Source of the DNA: Gemmatimonadota bacterium
GTDB lineage: Bacteria > Gemmatimonadota > Gemmatimonadetes > Gemmatimonadales > Gemmatimonadaceae
DNA: 6,465 bases
Direction of reading: 5' to 3'
NCBI GenBank assembly: GCA_028287205.1
Contig: JAQBQC010000348.1
Location: 1 to 6,465 of the forward strand
The translations under genes and the position numbers were made by a program. The first letter of the stretch is position 1. The number at the start of each line of letters is the position of its first letter. Below the pieces are notes generated by a model that saw only the letters and a list, made by a program, of their open reading frames with translations, was not told the origin of the DNA and made no database searches. Below are positions 1 through 5,131 of the stretch, piece after piece.

Positions 1-762
1 TGCGACGAGCACAGCGGTCGCGCTCTTGATCGAGCCGTGCATCGACAGCACGGCGAGCATGAAGCCAATGAACAGGCTGCCCGAATCGCCGAGGAAGATG
101 CGCGCGGGGCTGAAGTTGTAGCGCGCGAAGCCGATCAGCGCCCCGATGAGCACCAGCGCCACCGTCGCGACATCGAGATTGCCGAGCACCGTCGCGGCCG
201 CGAACACGGTCGCGAGCGCAACGACGGCAATTCCGGTAGCGAGTCCATCGAGGCCATCGAGGAGATTGAACGCGTTCGTCACGGCGACGATCCAGAGCAC
301 CGTGAGCGGAATCGAGAGCCATCCGAGGCTCAGCACCGAGGAGCCGATGCCGAGGATCTCGATGCGGAAGCCGAGGTTGGCGACGATCAGCGCGGCGATG
401 CACTGCGCGATGATCTTCGCGACCGGGCGAATGCGGCGGATATCGTCGACCAGCCCGGCGCCGAAGAGCACCGTGCCGCCGATCAGGAGTGCGATGACGA
501 AGCGGTGCCACTCGGGCGTCAGCGCACTGCCCGCGGGACCGTAGACCAGCGTGCTGGCGATGCCGAGCATCGTCGCGATGAACACGGCGACGCCGCCCAG
601 GCGGGGCACGGGGCGATCGTGGAGATGGCGCGTCTCGTCGGGGGCGTCCAGCAGATGCCAGCGCTTCGCGCCGCTGATGACGAGCGGGGTGATGACTGCA
701 GCAGCGATCGCGGCAACGAGAAAGGCAACTAGCAACGGCAGCGTCAACGAATCATCCGGCAA
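1..762 (-). CDS. WecA/TagO/MraY-family polyprenyl-phosphate sugar-1-phosphate transferase (3' end outside window)
   Basis: An integral membrane enzyme of the glycosyltransferase 4 family, which moves a sugar-1-phosphate from a UDP-sugar to undecaprenyl phosphate and so starts a surface glycan. 254 residues are visible, against about 340-380 for the family; the C-terminus lies beyond the left edge. Family motifs are present in order: DETRHLHDRPVPRLGG (residues 42-57), the Asp pair in GLVDD (103-107), NAFNLLDGLDGL (163-174) and ARIFLGDSGS (220-229), separated by hydrophobic helices, the first at about residues 8-29. The first in-frame stop upstream is at 880-882, and no ATG or GTG lies between it and the conserved region, so a TTG start is required. 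TTG at 760-762 is chosen; TTG at 745-747 or 733-735 is possible. No strong Shine-Dalgarno precedes any of them. It follows the NusG-like gene by 160 nt on the same strand, as in polysaccharide clusters. The sugar cannot be told: the motifs fit WecA/TagO-type enzymes better than peptidoglycan MraY, which lacks the HDRPVPRLGG form. Confidence 0.93.
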   Translation of the reverse strand, partial: MPDDSLTLPLLVAFLVAAIAAAVITPLVISGAKRWHLLDAPDETRHLHDRPVPRLGGVAVFIATMLGIASTLVYGPAGSALTPEWHRFVIALLIGGTVLFGAGLVDDIRRIRPVAKIIAQCIAALIVANLGFRIEILGIGSSVLSLGWLSIPLTVLWIVAVTNAFNLLDGLDGLATGIAVVALATVFAAATVLGNLDVATVALVLIGALIGFARYNFSPARIFLGDSGSLFIGFMLAVLSMHGSIKSATAVLVA

Positions 763-922
763 GGGAAAATTACGAGTGCGATGGCTACCGCGCGTTCTGC
801 ACGTATTCGCTGTGCAGATCGGGAAGCACGTACCGTTTCTTAGATTGCCATAACTATCACAATAGACAACCGAAGGTGCCTATAGGCAACGAGCGCGTCA
901 TCGCCTCGTAACATGCGATCGA
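763..922. other. 160-nt gap between the NusG-like and glycosyltransferase genes
   Basis: No gene is seen. The stretch is AT-richer than its neighbours around 841-870 and holds a perfect 12-bp palindrome TGCCTATAGGCA (877-888), a small CTAT-4-ATAG inverted repeat (854-865) and, on the minus strand, an 8-mer GCGGTAGC (784-791). On the minus strand TGTGATAGT reads as a possible extended -10 (TG-n-GATAGT, 4 of 6 matches to TATAAT), so the glycosyltransferase may have its own promoter here, but no convincing -35 is seen. There is no hairpin followed by a T-tract. Confidence 0.4.
877..888. repeat. Perfect 12-bp palindrome TGCCTATAGGCA
   Basis: The 12 bases equal their own reverse complement, and the symmetry stops at the next base on either side. 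It sits about 115 nt upstream of the glycosyltransferase start and just upstream of the AT-rich possible promoter segment, a position that could suit a dimeric regulator. Only one copy was noticed in the window, so operator function is speculative. Confidence 0.35.
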
Positions 923-1354
923 CTACGCGGATTTGATGCGAAATCCTGCCTGGGCGAACATGAGCAGGGCGCGCGTGCGCTCGCGAGCGCGCTTGGCAAA
1001 AAGCGGGTCCTGTGAGTCGGCCTGCTCGAGCTGAACGACTCCATGTGCGTCCATGCGAGCGTGCACGTCTCGTACGACCTCCAGTGGAACGCGTGCCGGT
1101 TGGCTGCCGAAATGCACTATGTACTGCACCCCGCGCGTGCCGGCGATGGGGCGCGCCGAGACGTCCGGGGCGATCCCTACGAACACGTACCGTGGAAAGA
1201 GCGGTTGATAGCCCGCGCGCGCGCGCACGAGTGGAAGCAGGGTATGAAAATTCTGGCGGCGAAGATTGAGCTCGACCCACCGCTCCGCGCGCGCCTTTGT
1301 GTAAACCAGTTGCCAGGAAGCTTCGCCGAACGGCGGCATGTCGGCGTGGTGCAT
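923..1354 (-). CDS. NusG-family specialised elongation factor (RfaH/UpxY-like) with a truncated KOW region
   Basis: 143 residues. Family members bind RNA polymerase through the NGN domain and keep it reading through long operons, commonly for polysaccharide or secondary-metabolite genes. The NGN domain spans about residues 14-105: it opens with WQLVYTKARAERWVE, has the hallmark PLFPRYVFVGI (51-61), then TRGVQYIVHFGSQPARVP. A normal C-terminal KOW domain of roughly 50-60 residues should follow. Here only about 35 remain: DPLFAKRARERTRALLMFAQ and a short end. The pieces resemble the two flanks of a KOW (FAKG-like before, ERTRALLMF-like after) with the central strands and the invariant Gly loop missing. 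The start is well fixed: ATG at 1352-1354 has a TAA codon directly in front of it, with a weak GGATGA 10 nt upstream; an ATG five codons later is the alternative. It lies 160 nt upstream of the glycosyltransferase and 167 nt beyond the propeller lipoprotein gene, all on one strand. Confidence 0.85.
   Translation of the reverse strand: MHHADMPPFGEASWQLVYTKARAERWVELNLRRQNFHTLLPLVRARAGYQPLFPRYVFVGIAPDVSARPIAGTRGVQYIVHFGSQPARVPLEVVRDVHARMDAHGVVQLEQADSQDPLFAKRARERTRALLMFAQAGFRIKSA
977..990. repeat. Perfect 14-bp palindrome inside the NusG-like gene
   Basis: GCGCTCGCGAGCGC equals its own reverse complement and lies exactly in the codons that join the two apparent KOW remnants (the RARER residues). 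In GC-rich DNA short palindromes are common, but this position coincides with the point where KOW sequence appears to be missing. It could mark a deletion end point or an assembly or polymerase slip. Confidence 0.6.
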
Positions 1355-1521
1355 TTATCGAATTTCATCCACAACGAAAGGGACGTGCAGTCGGCGTCGG
1401 GATCGTTCGCCCCGCTCTCCCCACAAGAATACATAGAAGGAGGGAGGGAGCGGGGGTGGAGGGGACTTTCGGTGAGCGTACCAGTGACCTCGATCACCAA
1501 GAGCTGCGTAGCTACGTGTTT
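1355..1521. other. 167-nt gap before the NusG-like gene, with a G-rich tract and a palindrome
   Basis: No gene is seen. From the propeller gene end inward it holds a 10-bp palindrome CGTAGCTACG (1507-1516), then the G-rich tract at 1442-1464, then the likely leader of the NusG-like gene. The palindrome has no T-run after it on the minus strand, so a Rho-independent terminator is not supported. Read-through from the four-gene operon is therefore possible. No clear -35/-10 pair is seen on the minus strand. Confidence 0.4.
1442..1464 (+). other. Potential G-quadruplex tract
   Basis: The plus strand shows four G runs of at least three bases separated by loops of 1, 3 and 4 bases: GGG-A-GGG-AGC-GGGGG-TGGA-GGGG. 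This satisfies the usual G3+N1-7 pattern. The plus strand is the template strand for the NusG-like gene, and the tract is about 88-110 nt upstream of that start codon, so a folded structure could affect initiation or early elongation. Folding in the cell is not shown. Confidence 0.5.
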
Positions 1522-2466
1522 CTAGTGATGCAGAATTGCCGGCTCGTATTCGCTCGGAGTGCCGTTGAGAATGGGGAGCGGCGCCGTGTCTCCGGATCCG
1601 ATGTAGGCAAGGATGTCGCGGTTGACGTGCGTAGCGTTGGTGACGACGAGACACACCGAGTTCGTGCAGGCAGCGTCGCCCACGTCGGTTCCACCGGTGA
1701 CGTAGTCGGTGACAGTTCCACTCGTGACGTCCACGTTGTGGATCTTGGTGCGGTCCGCGCCGTCCACGAAGTAAATGGTGTTGCCGTCGGGGCTCCACGA
1801 CCCGAAGAAGGCGCCGTTGACGTCGTGTGTCACCTGGGTCGCCGTTCCACCGGCGGCGTCGACGATCCAGATCTGGGTTGTGTTCGTGCGGGGAGAGCTG
1901 AACAGGATGCGACCGCCACCGGGGCTGTAGCGCGGGGCGGATTCGGGCACGTCGGTGGTCGAGCCCGTATTGAGCGCCGTCGGATTCGAGCCGTCCGCAC
2001 CCATCGTCCACACGCGCGACGTTCCGGAGCGAGTGCTCGTGAAGACCACGGTGTTTCCATCGGGGCTCAGCGAGGGCTGATTGTCGGTATGCGTGTCCGT
2101 CGTGAGCCTGAGGAGGTTCGAGCCGTCCTGGTTCGCGATGAAGATCTCCGCATTCGCCGCGGAGATTCTGTAGCTCGTGAAGACGACCTTCCCTGCGGCG
2201 GTCTGCGGCTCCTGGTCACCGGCAACGCTTCCCGGAAAGAGTGCCGACGATCCGCTATGCCAGGTATAGAGCTGCGTGCCCCCGGTGGCATTCGACACGT
2301 ACATGAAGTCCGGAACCTTCGAGAGCGGGTCGGGCGAGGTCGATGAGCCGCCGCAGCCCGCCCCGAGGGCGGCGAGGGCCACGGAGCCGACTATTACGGA
2401 GGCGTGGTGCGAATTTCGGAACACGATGCGCGCGGCGTCGAAGCGGAGAGCGTAGCGAAATGTCAT
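1522..2466 (-). CDS. TolB-like PD40 beta-propeller lipoprotein
   Basis: 314 residues. The N-terminus has a basic n-region, a hydrophobic stretch (about 24-36) and a Cys at 38 in LGAGC, followed by GGSSTSPDP, as in an exported lipoprotein with a flexible linker. The lipobox is slightly atypical because Leu sits at -4 instead of -3. The rest is a series of propeller blades with WD40-like/PD40 signatures: SLSPDGNTVVFTSTRSG (132-148), RYSPGGGRILFSSPRT (179-194), SWSPDGNTIYFVDG (223-236), and weaker ones near 85-115 and 285-310. A Cys pair at 267 and 272 could form a disulfide in the periplasm. ATG at 2464-2466 is chosen because GGAG (2473-2476) sits 6 nt upstream; a TTG at 2476-2478 would overlap that site. 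It is the last gene of the four-gene operon, 21 nt after the kinase. The fold suggests ligand or protein binding; the partner is unknown, and it is too short and lacks the N-terminal domain of true TolB. Confidence 0.88.
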   Translation of the reverse strand: MTFRYALRFDAARIVFRNSHHASVIVGSVALAALGAGCGGSSTSPDPLSKVPDFMYVSNATGGTQLYTWHSGSSALFPGSVAGDQEPQTAAGKVVFTSYRISAANAEIFIANQDGSNLLRLTTDTHTDNQPSLSPDGNTVVFTSTRSGTSRVWTMGADGSNPTALNTGSTTDVPESAPRYSPGGGRILFSSPRTNTTQIWIVDAAGGTATQVTHDVNGAFFGSWSPDGNTIYFVDGADRTKIHNVDVTSGTVTDYVTGGTDVGDAACTNSVCLVVTNATHVNRDILAYIGSGDTAPLPILNGTPSEYEPAILHH

Positions 2467-2472
2467 GCGTGA

Positions 2473-2476
2473 CTCC
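2473..2476 (-). promoter_or_regulatory. Ribosome binding site GGAG of the propeller lipoprotein gene
   Basis: GGAG, 6 nt upstream of the ATG at 2464-2466. It decides the start, because the in-frame TTG alternative at 2476-2478 overlaps it. Confidence 0.7.
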
Positions 2477-2487
2477 AATTGCCAGTG

Positions 2488-3270
2488 TCAGGCGGCAGGA
2501 TCGAAGAAGTCGCCGATGCGAAGGAGCTCGGCGTGCCCGTGCACGAACTCGAACGAGGGAACCGATCCAGCGATGCGACCGAGTGCTTCGAAGTGCACGG
2601 TGCTGCTCGCATCGCCGAGCAGCACCCATGGCGACTGACGAATCAAGGCGGTGAGGGCGTGCGCCTGACCGCATTGACGAAGAGAGCCGTGCGCTCCCTG
2701 CCTGATAAATACCAACGCGCCGAGCCGTGCATGACCCACGTGCGCAACCGTCAGGGGAATCCGCTTTCGCCCGTCCTGGGGCATCGCCTCCGATTCCCTG
2801 CCGCGCAGCTCCGGAAAGGCGGACGACAGGGAGGCGCTGATCAGCGAGTGCGAGCGCCAGCCGTGTACGAGCACGCTGTCATCGCGAGGCTCGAGCACCA
2901 CGCCATCATCCCCGAGCATCGACCAGCCCTCTCTGGCGAGCGCGAAGGCGAGGGTGGACTTGCCGCTCCCGCTCTCGCCGACGAACACCGTCGCCAGTCC
3001 TTTGCGATTGACGACGCCGGACGCGTGCACGTAGTAGCGATTGTGCTCCCGGAGCCGAAGGACTGCTCCGACGCGAGCGAGCGATTGCCGAGCGCCTCTG
3101 GACGCGCTCGCATATCCAACACCCCGCGAGAGGCGGCCGCGGGTGACGTGAAGCTCTGCGTTCTCTCCGAGGTGGCGCAGCGTCGATACGGAGTCCGTTG
3201 TGACTCCCTCGACGCCGTTCGAGCGCCACCTGATTGCGCTCATGCGCGCAGCGGCGCTCCGACTCGACAT
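2488..3270 (-). CDS. HPr kinase/phosphorylase-like P-loop protein (HprK-related kinase)
   Basis: 260 residues. The core from residue 80 aligns by eye with the HprK C-terminal kinase fold: YVHASGVV (80-87, with His82 at the place of the catalytic HprK His), Walker A GESGSGKST (98-106), then LALAREGW-like helix and LGDDGVVLEP (119-128) with the Asp pair of the second nucleotide/metal site. About 80 residues precede it with no recognised domain. The HprK signature region for bifunctional phosphorylase action is not obvious in the C-terminal half, so this is not the carbon-catabolite HprK, and no HPr or PTS gene is nearby. Relatives of this type occur in lasso-peptide clusters (ThcoK, PadeK), where they phosphorylate a Ser of the precursor. 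The small peptide gene ends 10 nt upstream, which makes that peptide the obvious candidate substrate (inference). No strong Shine-Dalgarno is visible, so it is probably read by coupling to the peptide. A start at Met10 is possible. Confidence 0.85.
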   Translation of the reverse strand: MSSRSAAARMSAIRWRSNGVEGVTTDSVSTLRHLGENAELHVTRGRLSRGVGYASASRGARQSLARVGAVLRLREHNRYYVHASGVVNRKGLATVFVGESGSGKSTLAFALAREGWSMLGDDGVVLEPRDDSVLVHGWRSHSLISASLSSAFPELRGRESEAMPQDGRKRIPLTVAHVGHARLGALVFIRQGAHGSLRQCGQAHALTALIRQSPWVLLGDASSTVHFEALGRIAGSVPSFEFVHGHAELLRIGDFFDPAA

Positions 3271-3280
3271 GATCGTCGGC

Positions 3281-3484
3281 TCACGGGCACGGAACGGGAT
3301 TGCCGTTGTGATTGAAGCACTGGATCGACGCCTGCAGGAACAGAAGACTGAGTGGCGGCAACGCCGACTGCGTCAGCACCGTCAGCGTCGAATGGGGCGC
3401 CAGTGTCGGCGCGACCCATGTCCGACGTTTCGATGAGGCCGAGGGCTCGATCACGGCACCGCGCACGGGAGAGGATTCACTCAT
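3281..3484 (-). CDS. Small 67-aa peptide, candidate RiPP precursor / kinase substrate
   Basis: The ATG (3482-3484) overlaps the TGA of the preceding lipoprotein gene (ATGA), and GGAG lies 10 nt upstream, so translation is probably coupled. About three quarters of third codon positions are G or C, like a real gene here. Residues 1-20 are hydrophilic and Ser-rich; residues 23-38 read W-V-A-P-T-L-A-P-H-S-T-L-T-V-L-T. This matches the spacing of the lasso-peptide leader motif YxxPxLxxxGxxxxxT with Trp for Tyr and Ser for Gly. By that analogy the core would start at Ser40: SALPPLSLLFLQ then ASIQCFNHNGNPVPCP, 28 residues with Cys56 and Cys66. No Asp or Glu occurs after Glu13, so the usual lasso isopeptide ring cannot form. 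Ser and Thr are abundant, including Ser40, Ser46 and Ser53 in the core. The kinase gene follows after 10 nt. Alternatives are a small secreted or membrane-associated peptide with a disulfide. I do not recognise a named family. Confidence 0.68.
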   Translation of the reverse strand: MSESSPVRGAVIEPSASSKRRTWVAPTLAPHSTLTVLTQSALPPLSLLFLQASIQCFNHNGNPVPCP

Positions 3485-4872
3485 GGTCCGAGAACTCCAA
3501 TCTCGTAGTTGACATTCGACCACAGCGAAGTGGCATCCGGTGAGGTGACCGGCTGTGTCACGTTGCCGAAGAAGAAGAACTGATCGTAGTCCCCGGGATT
3601 TCCTCCGCGCGCGGGAGCCGCGGGGAGTGAGGCGTACGGGATGGTCACGAGCGGCGCACCGATCTCCGGCGAATAGATCGAGGCGCTCGTGGTCCCGACC
3701 TTGGACACGCGCCACGACGTGCGCAATGGATCCGTCGGCACCGTGAACCCGGGGATGAACGCGCCACTCGCATCGGTAAAGCCCGTGAGCGTACTCGAGA
3801 TGCCGAGTCGCACGAGCTTCGCGGGATCCTTCAATCCAAGGAAAACCGAAGGTGTCGTCGAAAGCGCCGACGGGGTCGCGGTGAGCGTGGCGGCGATGTA
3901 GCCATCCTGCGACGCACGCAGCGAGTCGCTGCGATAGTAGAGGAGTGTTTCCGGAGCGGCGGATGCTGTGGTGCTCACGATCTGCAGCGCGCAGGTGTTG
4001 CTGCCGGCGACGCACCCGGGCGCCTGAATCGTTGCGGCGCCGCCTCCAGTGCCGAGCACTCGCCAGTCCGGCTCGGAGCGAAGGTGAAGGAGGTCGACCC
4101 GATTGGGCAGCGAATCCGCGGTGTAGAACACCTTCCAACGATTTTCATGCGGCTCGACCCACGGAGCTGCCACGGCCAGACCGAAGGAGAAATCCGTGAC
4201 ATTGCCATGCGTGAAAAAGCTCATGCGCCGGCGATAGTCTATCCCACCGACCGAATCCTGTTTCGTTTCGAAGGGACCCGGGCCCTGCGCGTTCGTGCCG
4301 CCTCCCTCCAGAATCGTTTTCCAGTAGACGTACGGCTGCGGCGTGGGATTCGTGAATGGAAAGACGCCGTCGGCACTGTCTACGCGCACGGTGCACGTTG
4401 GCGGACCGCACGGCCCACCAAGGTTCTGAATGTTGTATGGAAGAATGGCGTAGTACACGTACACGCCCATGGTATCCTGCGGAAAGCTCGGATACGTGTG
4501 CGGCGAGTTCGTTCCGATCGCGAAAGTCAGCAGATTGGAGATACCCGGATGGATGTTGTACTGGATGTTGGTGGATCCGAGATCGGTGAAGCTCTGCTCA
4601 GTGAGGATGTACTCGATCTGCGTAGTCGTTCCGTAGAATCTCGCACTCACGCCCGGCGGCAGCTTCTCCGTAGAGCTCAGCGGATGCGTCGTGACCGTAT
4701 GGTTCTTCAGATCCACGTGAACGATGACCGTGCCGAGATCGCGCATCGTTCCACTCGGCGTCGGCACCGTGTGCGGAGCGGTCGCCTGTTCATCGCGACA
4801 TCCAAGAATTCCCGCCCCCGCAAGCGCGAGGGAGCCGAGCACCAAGCGATTCACGCGACCAAATGCGAACAT
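3481..4872 (-). CDS. Exported lipoprotein, possible concanavalin-like C-terminal half
   Basis: 463 residues. The signal peptide has an Arg in the n-region, a hydrophobic core (about 9-22) and a clean lipobox ILGC with Cys25, then a polar Thr/Pro-rich linker to about residue 40. I do not recognise the N-terminal half (about 45-270), which is rich in aromatic beta-strand-like segments and contains a Cys pair in GGPCGPPTC. The C-terminal half, from about DWRVLGTGGG onward, alternates short beta strands with loops (GYIAATLTA, SVFLGLKD, LVRLGIS, WRVSKVG, FFFFGN) and ends in SLWSNVNYEIG, a pattern resembling LamG/concanavalin-like jelly rolls that bind sugars. That reading is inference. ATG at 4870-4872 has GAGGGG 9 nt upstream. 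It is the first gene of the operon, preceded by a leader with a hairpin and a TATAAT element, and its stop codon overlaps the start of the small peptide. It may present or bind the peptide at the outer membrane, but nothing in the sequence proves this. Confidence 0.85.
   Translation of the reverse strand: MFAFGRVNRLVLGSLALAGAGILGCRDEQATAPHTVPTPSGTMRDLGTVIVHVDLKNHTVTTHPLSSTEKLPPGVSARFYGTTTQIEYILTEQSFTDLGSTNIQYNIHPGISNLLTFAIGTNSPHTYPSFPQDTMGVYVYYAILPYNIQNLGGPCGPPTCTVRVDSADGVFPFTNPTPQPYVYWKTILEGGGTNAQGPGPFETKQDSVGGIDYRRRMSFFTHGNVTDFSFGLAVAAPWVEPHENRWKVFYTADSLPNRVDLLHLRSEPDWRVLGTGGGAATIQAPGCVAGSNTCALQIVSTTASAAPETLLYYRSDSLRASQDGYIAATLTATPSALSTTPSVFLGLKDPAKLVRLGISSTLTGFTDASGAFIPGFTVPTDPLRTSWRVSKVGTTSASIYSPEIGAPLVTIPYASLPAAPARGGNPGDYDQFFFFGNVTQPVTSPDATSLWSNVNYEIGVLGP
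3495..3498 (-). promoter_or_regulatory. Ribosome binding site GGAG of the small peptide gene
   Basis: GGAG, 10 nt upstream of the ATG at 3482-3484 and inside the last codons of the lipoprotein gene. It supports translation of the small peptide from the overlapping ATGA. Confidence 0.5.
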
Positions 4873-4881
4873 AGGCGACTA

Positions 4882-4887
4882 CCCCTC
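4882..4887 (-). promoter_or_regulatory. Ribosome binding site GAGGGG of the 463-aa lipoprotein gene
   Basis: GAGGGG lies 9 nt upstream of the ATG at 4870-4872, a good distance for initiation, and supports this start. Confidence 0.6.
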
Positions 4888-4956
4888 GGGAACGCGGGAG
4901 ATGTCTGGCTGAACTGCTGAGCCCTCTCACTACAAATGACGTATCTGCACGAAGAT

Positions 4957-4985
4957 AGGCATCTTTCCGGGAAATGAAAGAGCCT
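4957..4985 (-). promoter_or_regulatory. Stem-loop in the leader of the lipoprotein-peptide-kinase operon
   Basis: On the minus strand AGGC-TCTTTC pairs with GAAAGA-(T bulge)-GCCT, giving ten base pairs with one bulged base and an 8-nt loop. It begins about 25 nt downstream of the TATAAT element and about 85 nt before the start codon, so it would be in the 5' untranslated leader. No T-tract follows, so it is not a simple terminator. It may be a stability element, an attenuation element or a binding site. Confidence 0.5.
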
Positions 4986-5009
4986 GCTACGTTACATCGC
5001 TTGGAAAAG

Positions 5010-5015
5010 ATTATA
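5010..5015 (-). promoter_or_regulatory. Putative -10 element TATAAT for the four-gene operon
   Basis: A perfect TATAAT on the minus strand, about 140 nt upstream of the lipoprotein start, in an AT-rich patch of a GC-rich window. The -35 region at 16-18 nt spacing (around TAGCGA) is poor, so an activator may be needed or the consensus may differ in this organism. The predicted transcript would start near 5003 and have a leader of about 130 nt. Confidence 0.5.
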
Positions 5016-5131
5016 GCGAGCTCTGCAACTAATCGCTACAGATCGCGAGCCAACCCGACCAATGTGGCATATCCTCTGCCCTGCCACGTGACACTCGACC
5101 CGCCCCCCGCTCTCCCCTTTTCGAGCACTTC

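Larger units (their letters stand above)
4873..5131. other. 259-nt divergent intergenic region
   Basis: It separates the minus-strand lipoprotein operon from the plus-strand FAD oxidoreductase. It contains the operon's ribosome binding site, a leader hairpin and the minus-strand TATAAT. Towards the oxidoreductase there is a CACGTG hexamer (5085-5090) and a C-rich run (5099-5117). No convincing plus-strand -35/-10 pair is seen; TATCCT at 5070-5075 is the best -10 guess but lacks a -35. Confidence 0.55.

Noticed and set aside
37..732. 231-codon plus-strand open frame over the glycosyltransferase
   Set aside because: Composition is almost only Arg/Glu/Asp/Ala, the mirror of a hydrophobic membrane protein on the other strand.
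1214..1224. Alternating CG run as a Z-DNA or functional repeat
   Set aside because: It encodes RARA residues of the NusG-like protein and is short; ordinary for GC-rich coding DNA.
1507..1516. Rho-independent terminator after the propeller gene
   Set aside because: The palindrome CGTAGCTACG gives only a three-pair stem around four loop bases and no T-tract follows on the minus strand.
1297..2346. Long plus-strand open frame (349 codons) opposite the propeller and NusG-like genes
   Set aside because: Arg/Val/Gly-rich translation without domain features; it lies antisense to a clear PD40 lipoprotein and arises from high GC content.
2488..3270. True HPr kinase/phosphorylase of the carbon-catabolite system
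   Set aside because: The protein is short, the usual N-terminal HprK domain and phosphorylase signature are not seen, and no HPr/PTS gene is nearby.
2479..3315. 278-codon plus-strand open frame opposite the kinase
   Set aside because: Antisense to a protein with intact Walker A and HprK-like motifs; no recognisable domain.
3281..3484. Canonical lasso peptide
   Set aside because: No Asp or Glu at core positions 7-9 or anywhere in the core, and no B1/B2 gene in the window; only the leader pattern fits.
3485..4138. Upstream extension of the small peptide frame to a 285-codon protein
   Set aside because: This part overlaps the 463-aa lipoprotein in another frame and reads as low-quality Arg-rich sequence; the coupled ATG at 3482-3484 is the supported start.
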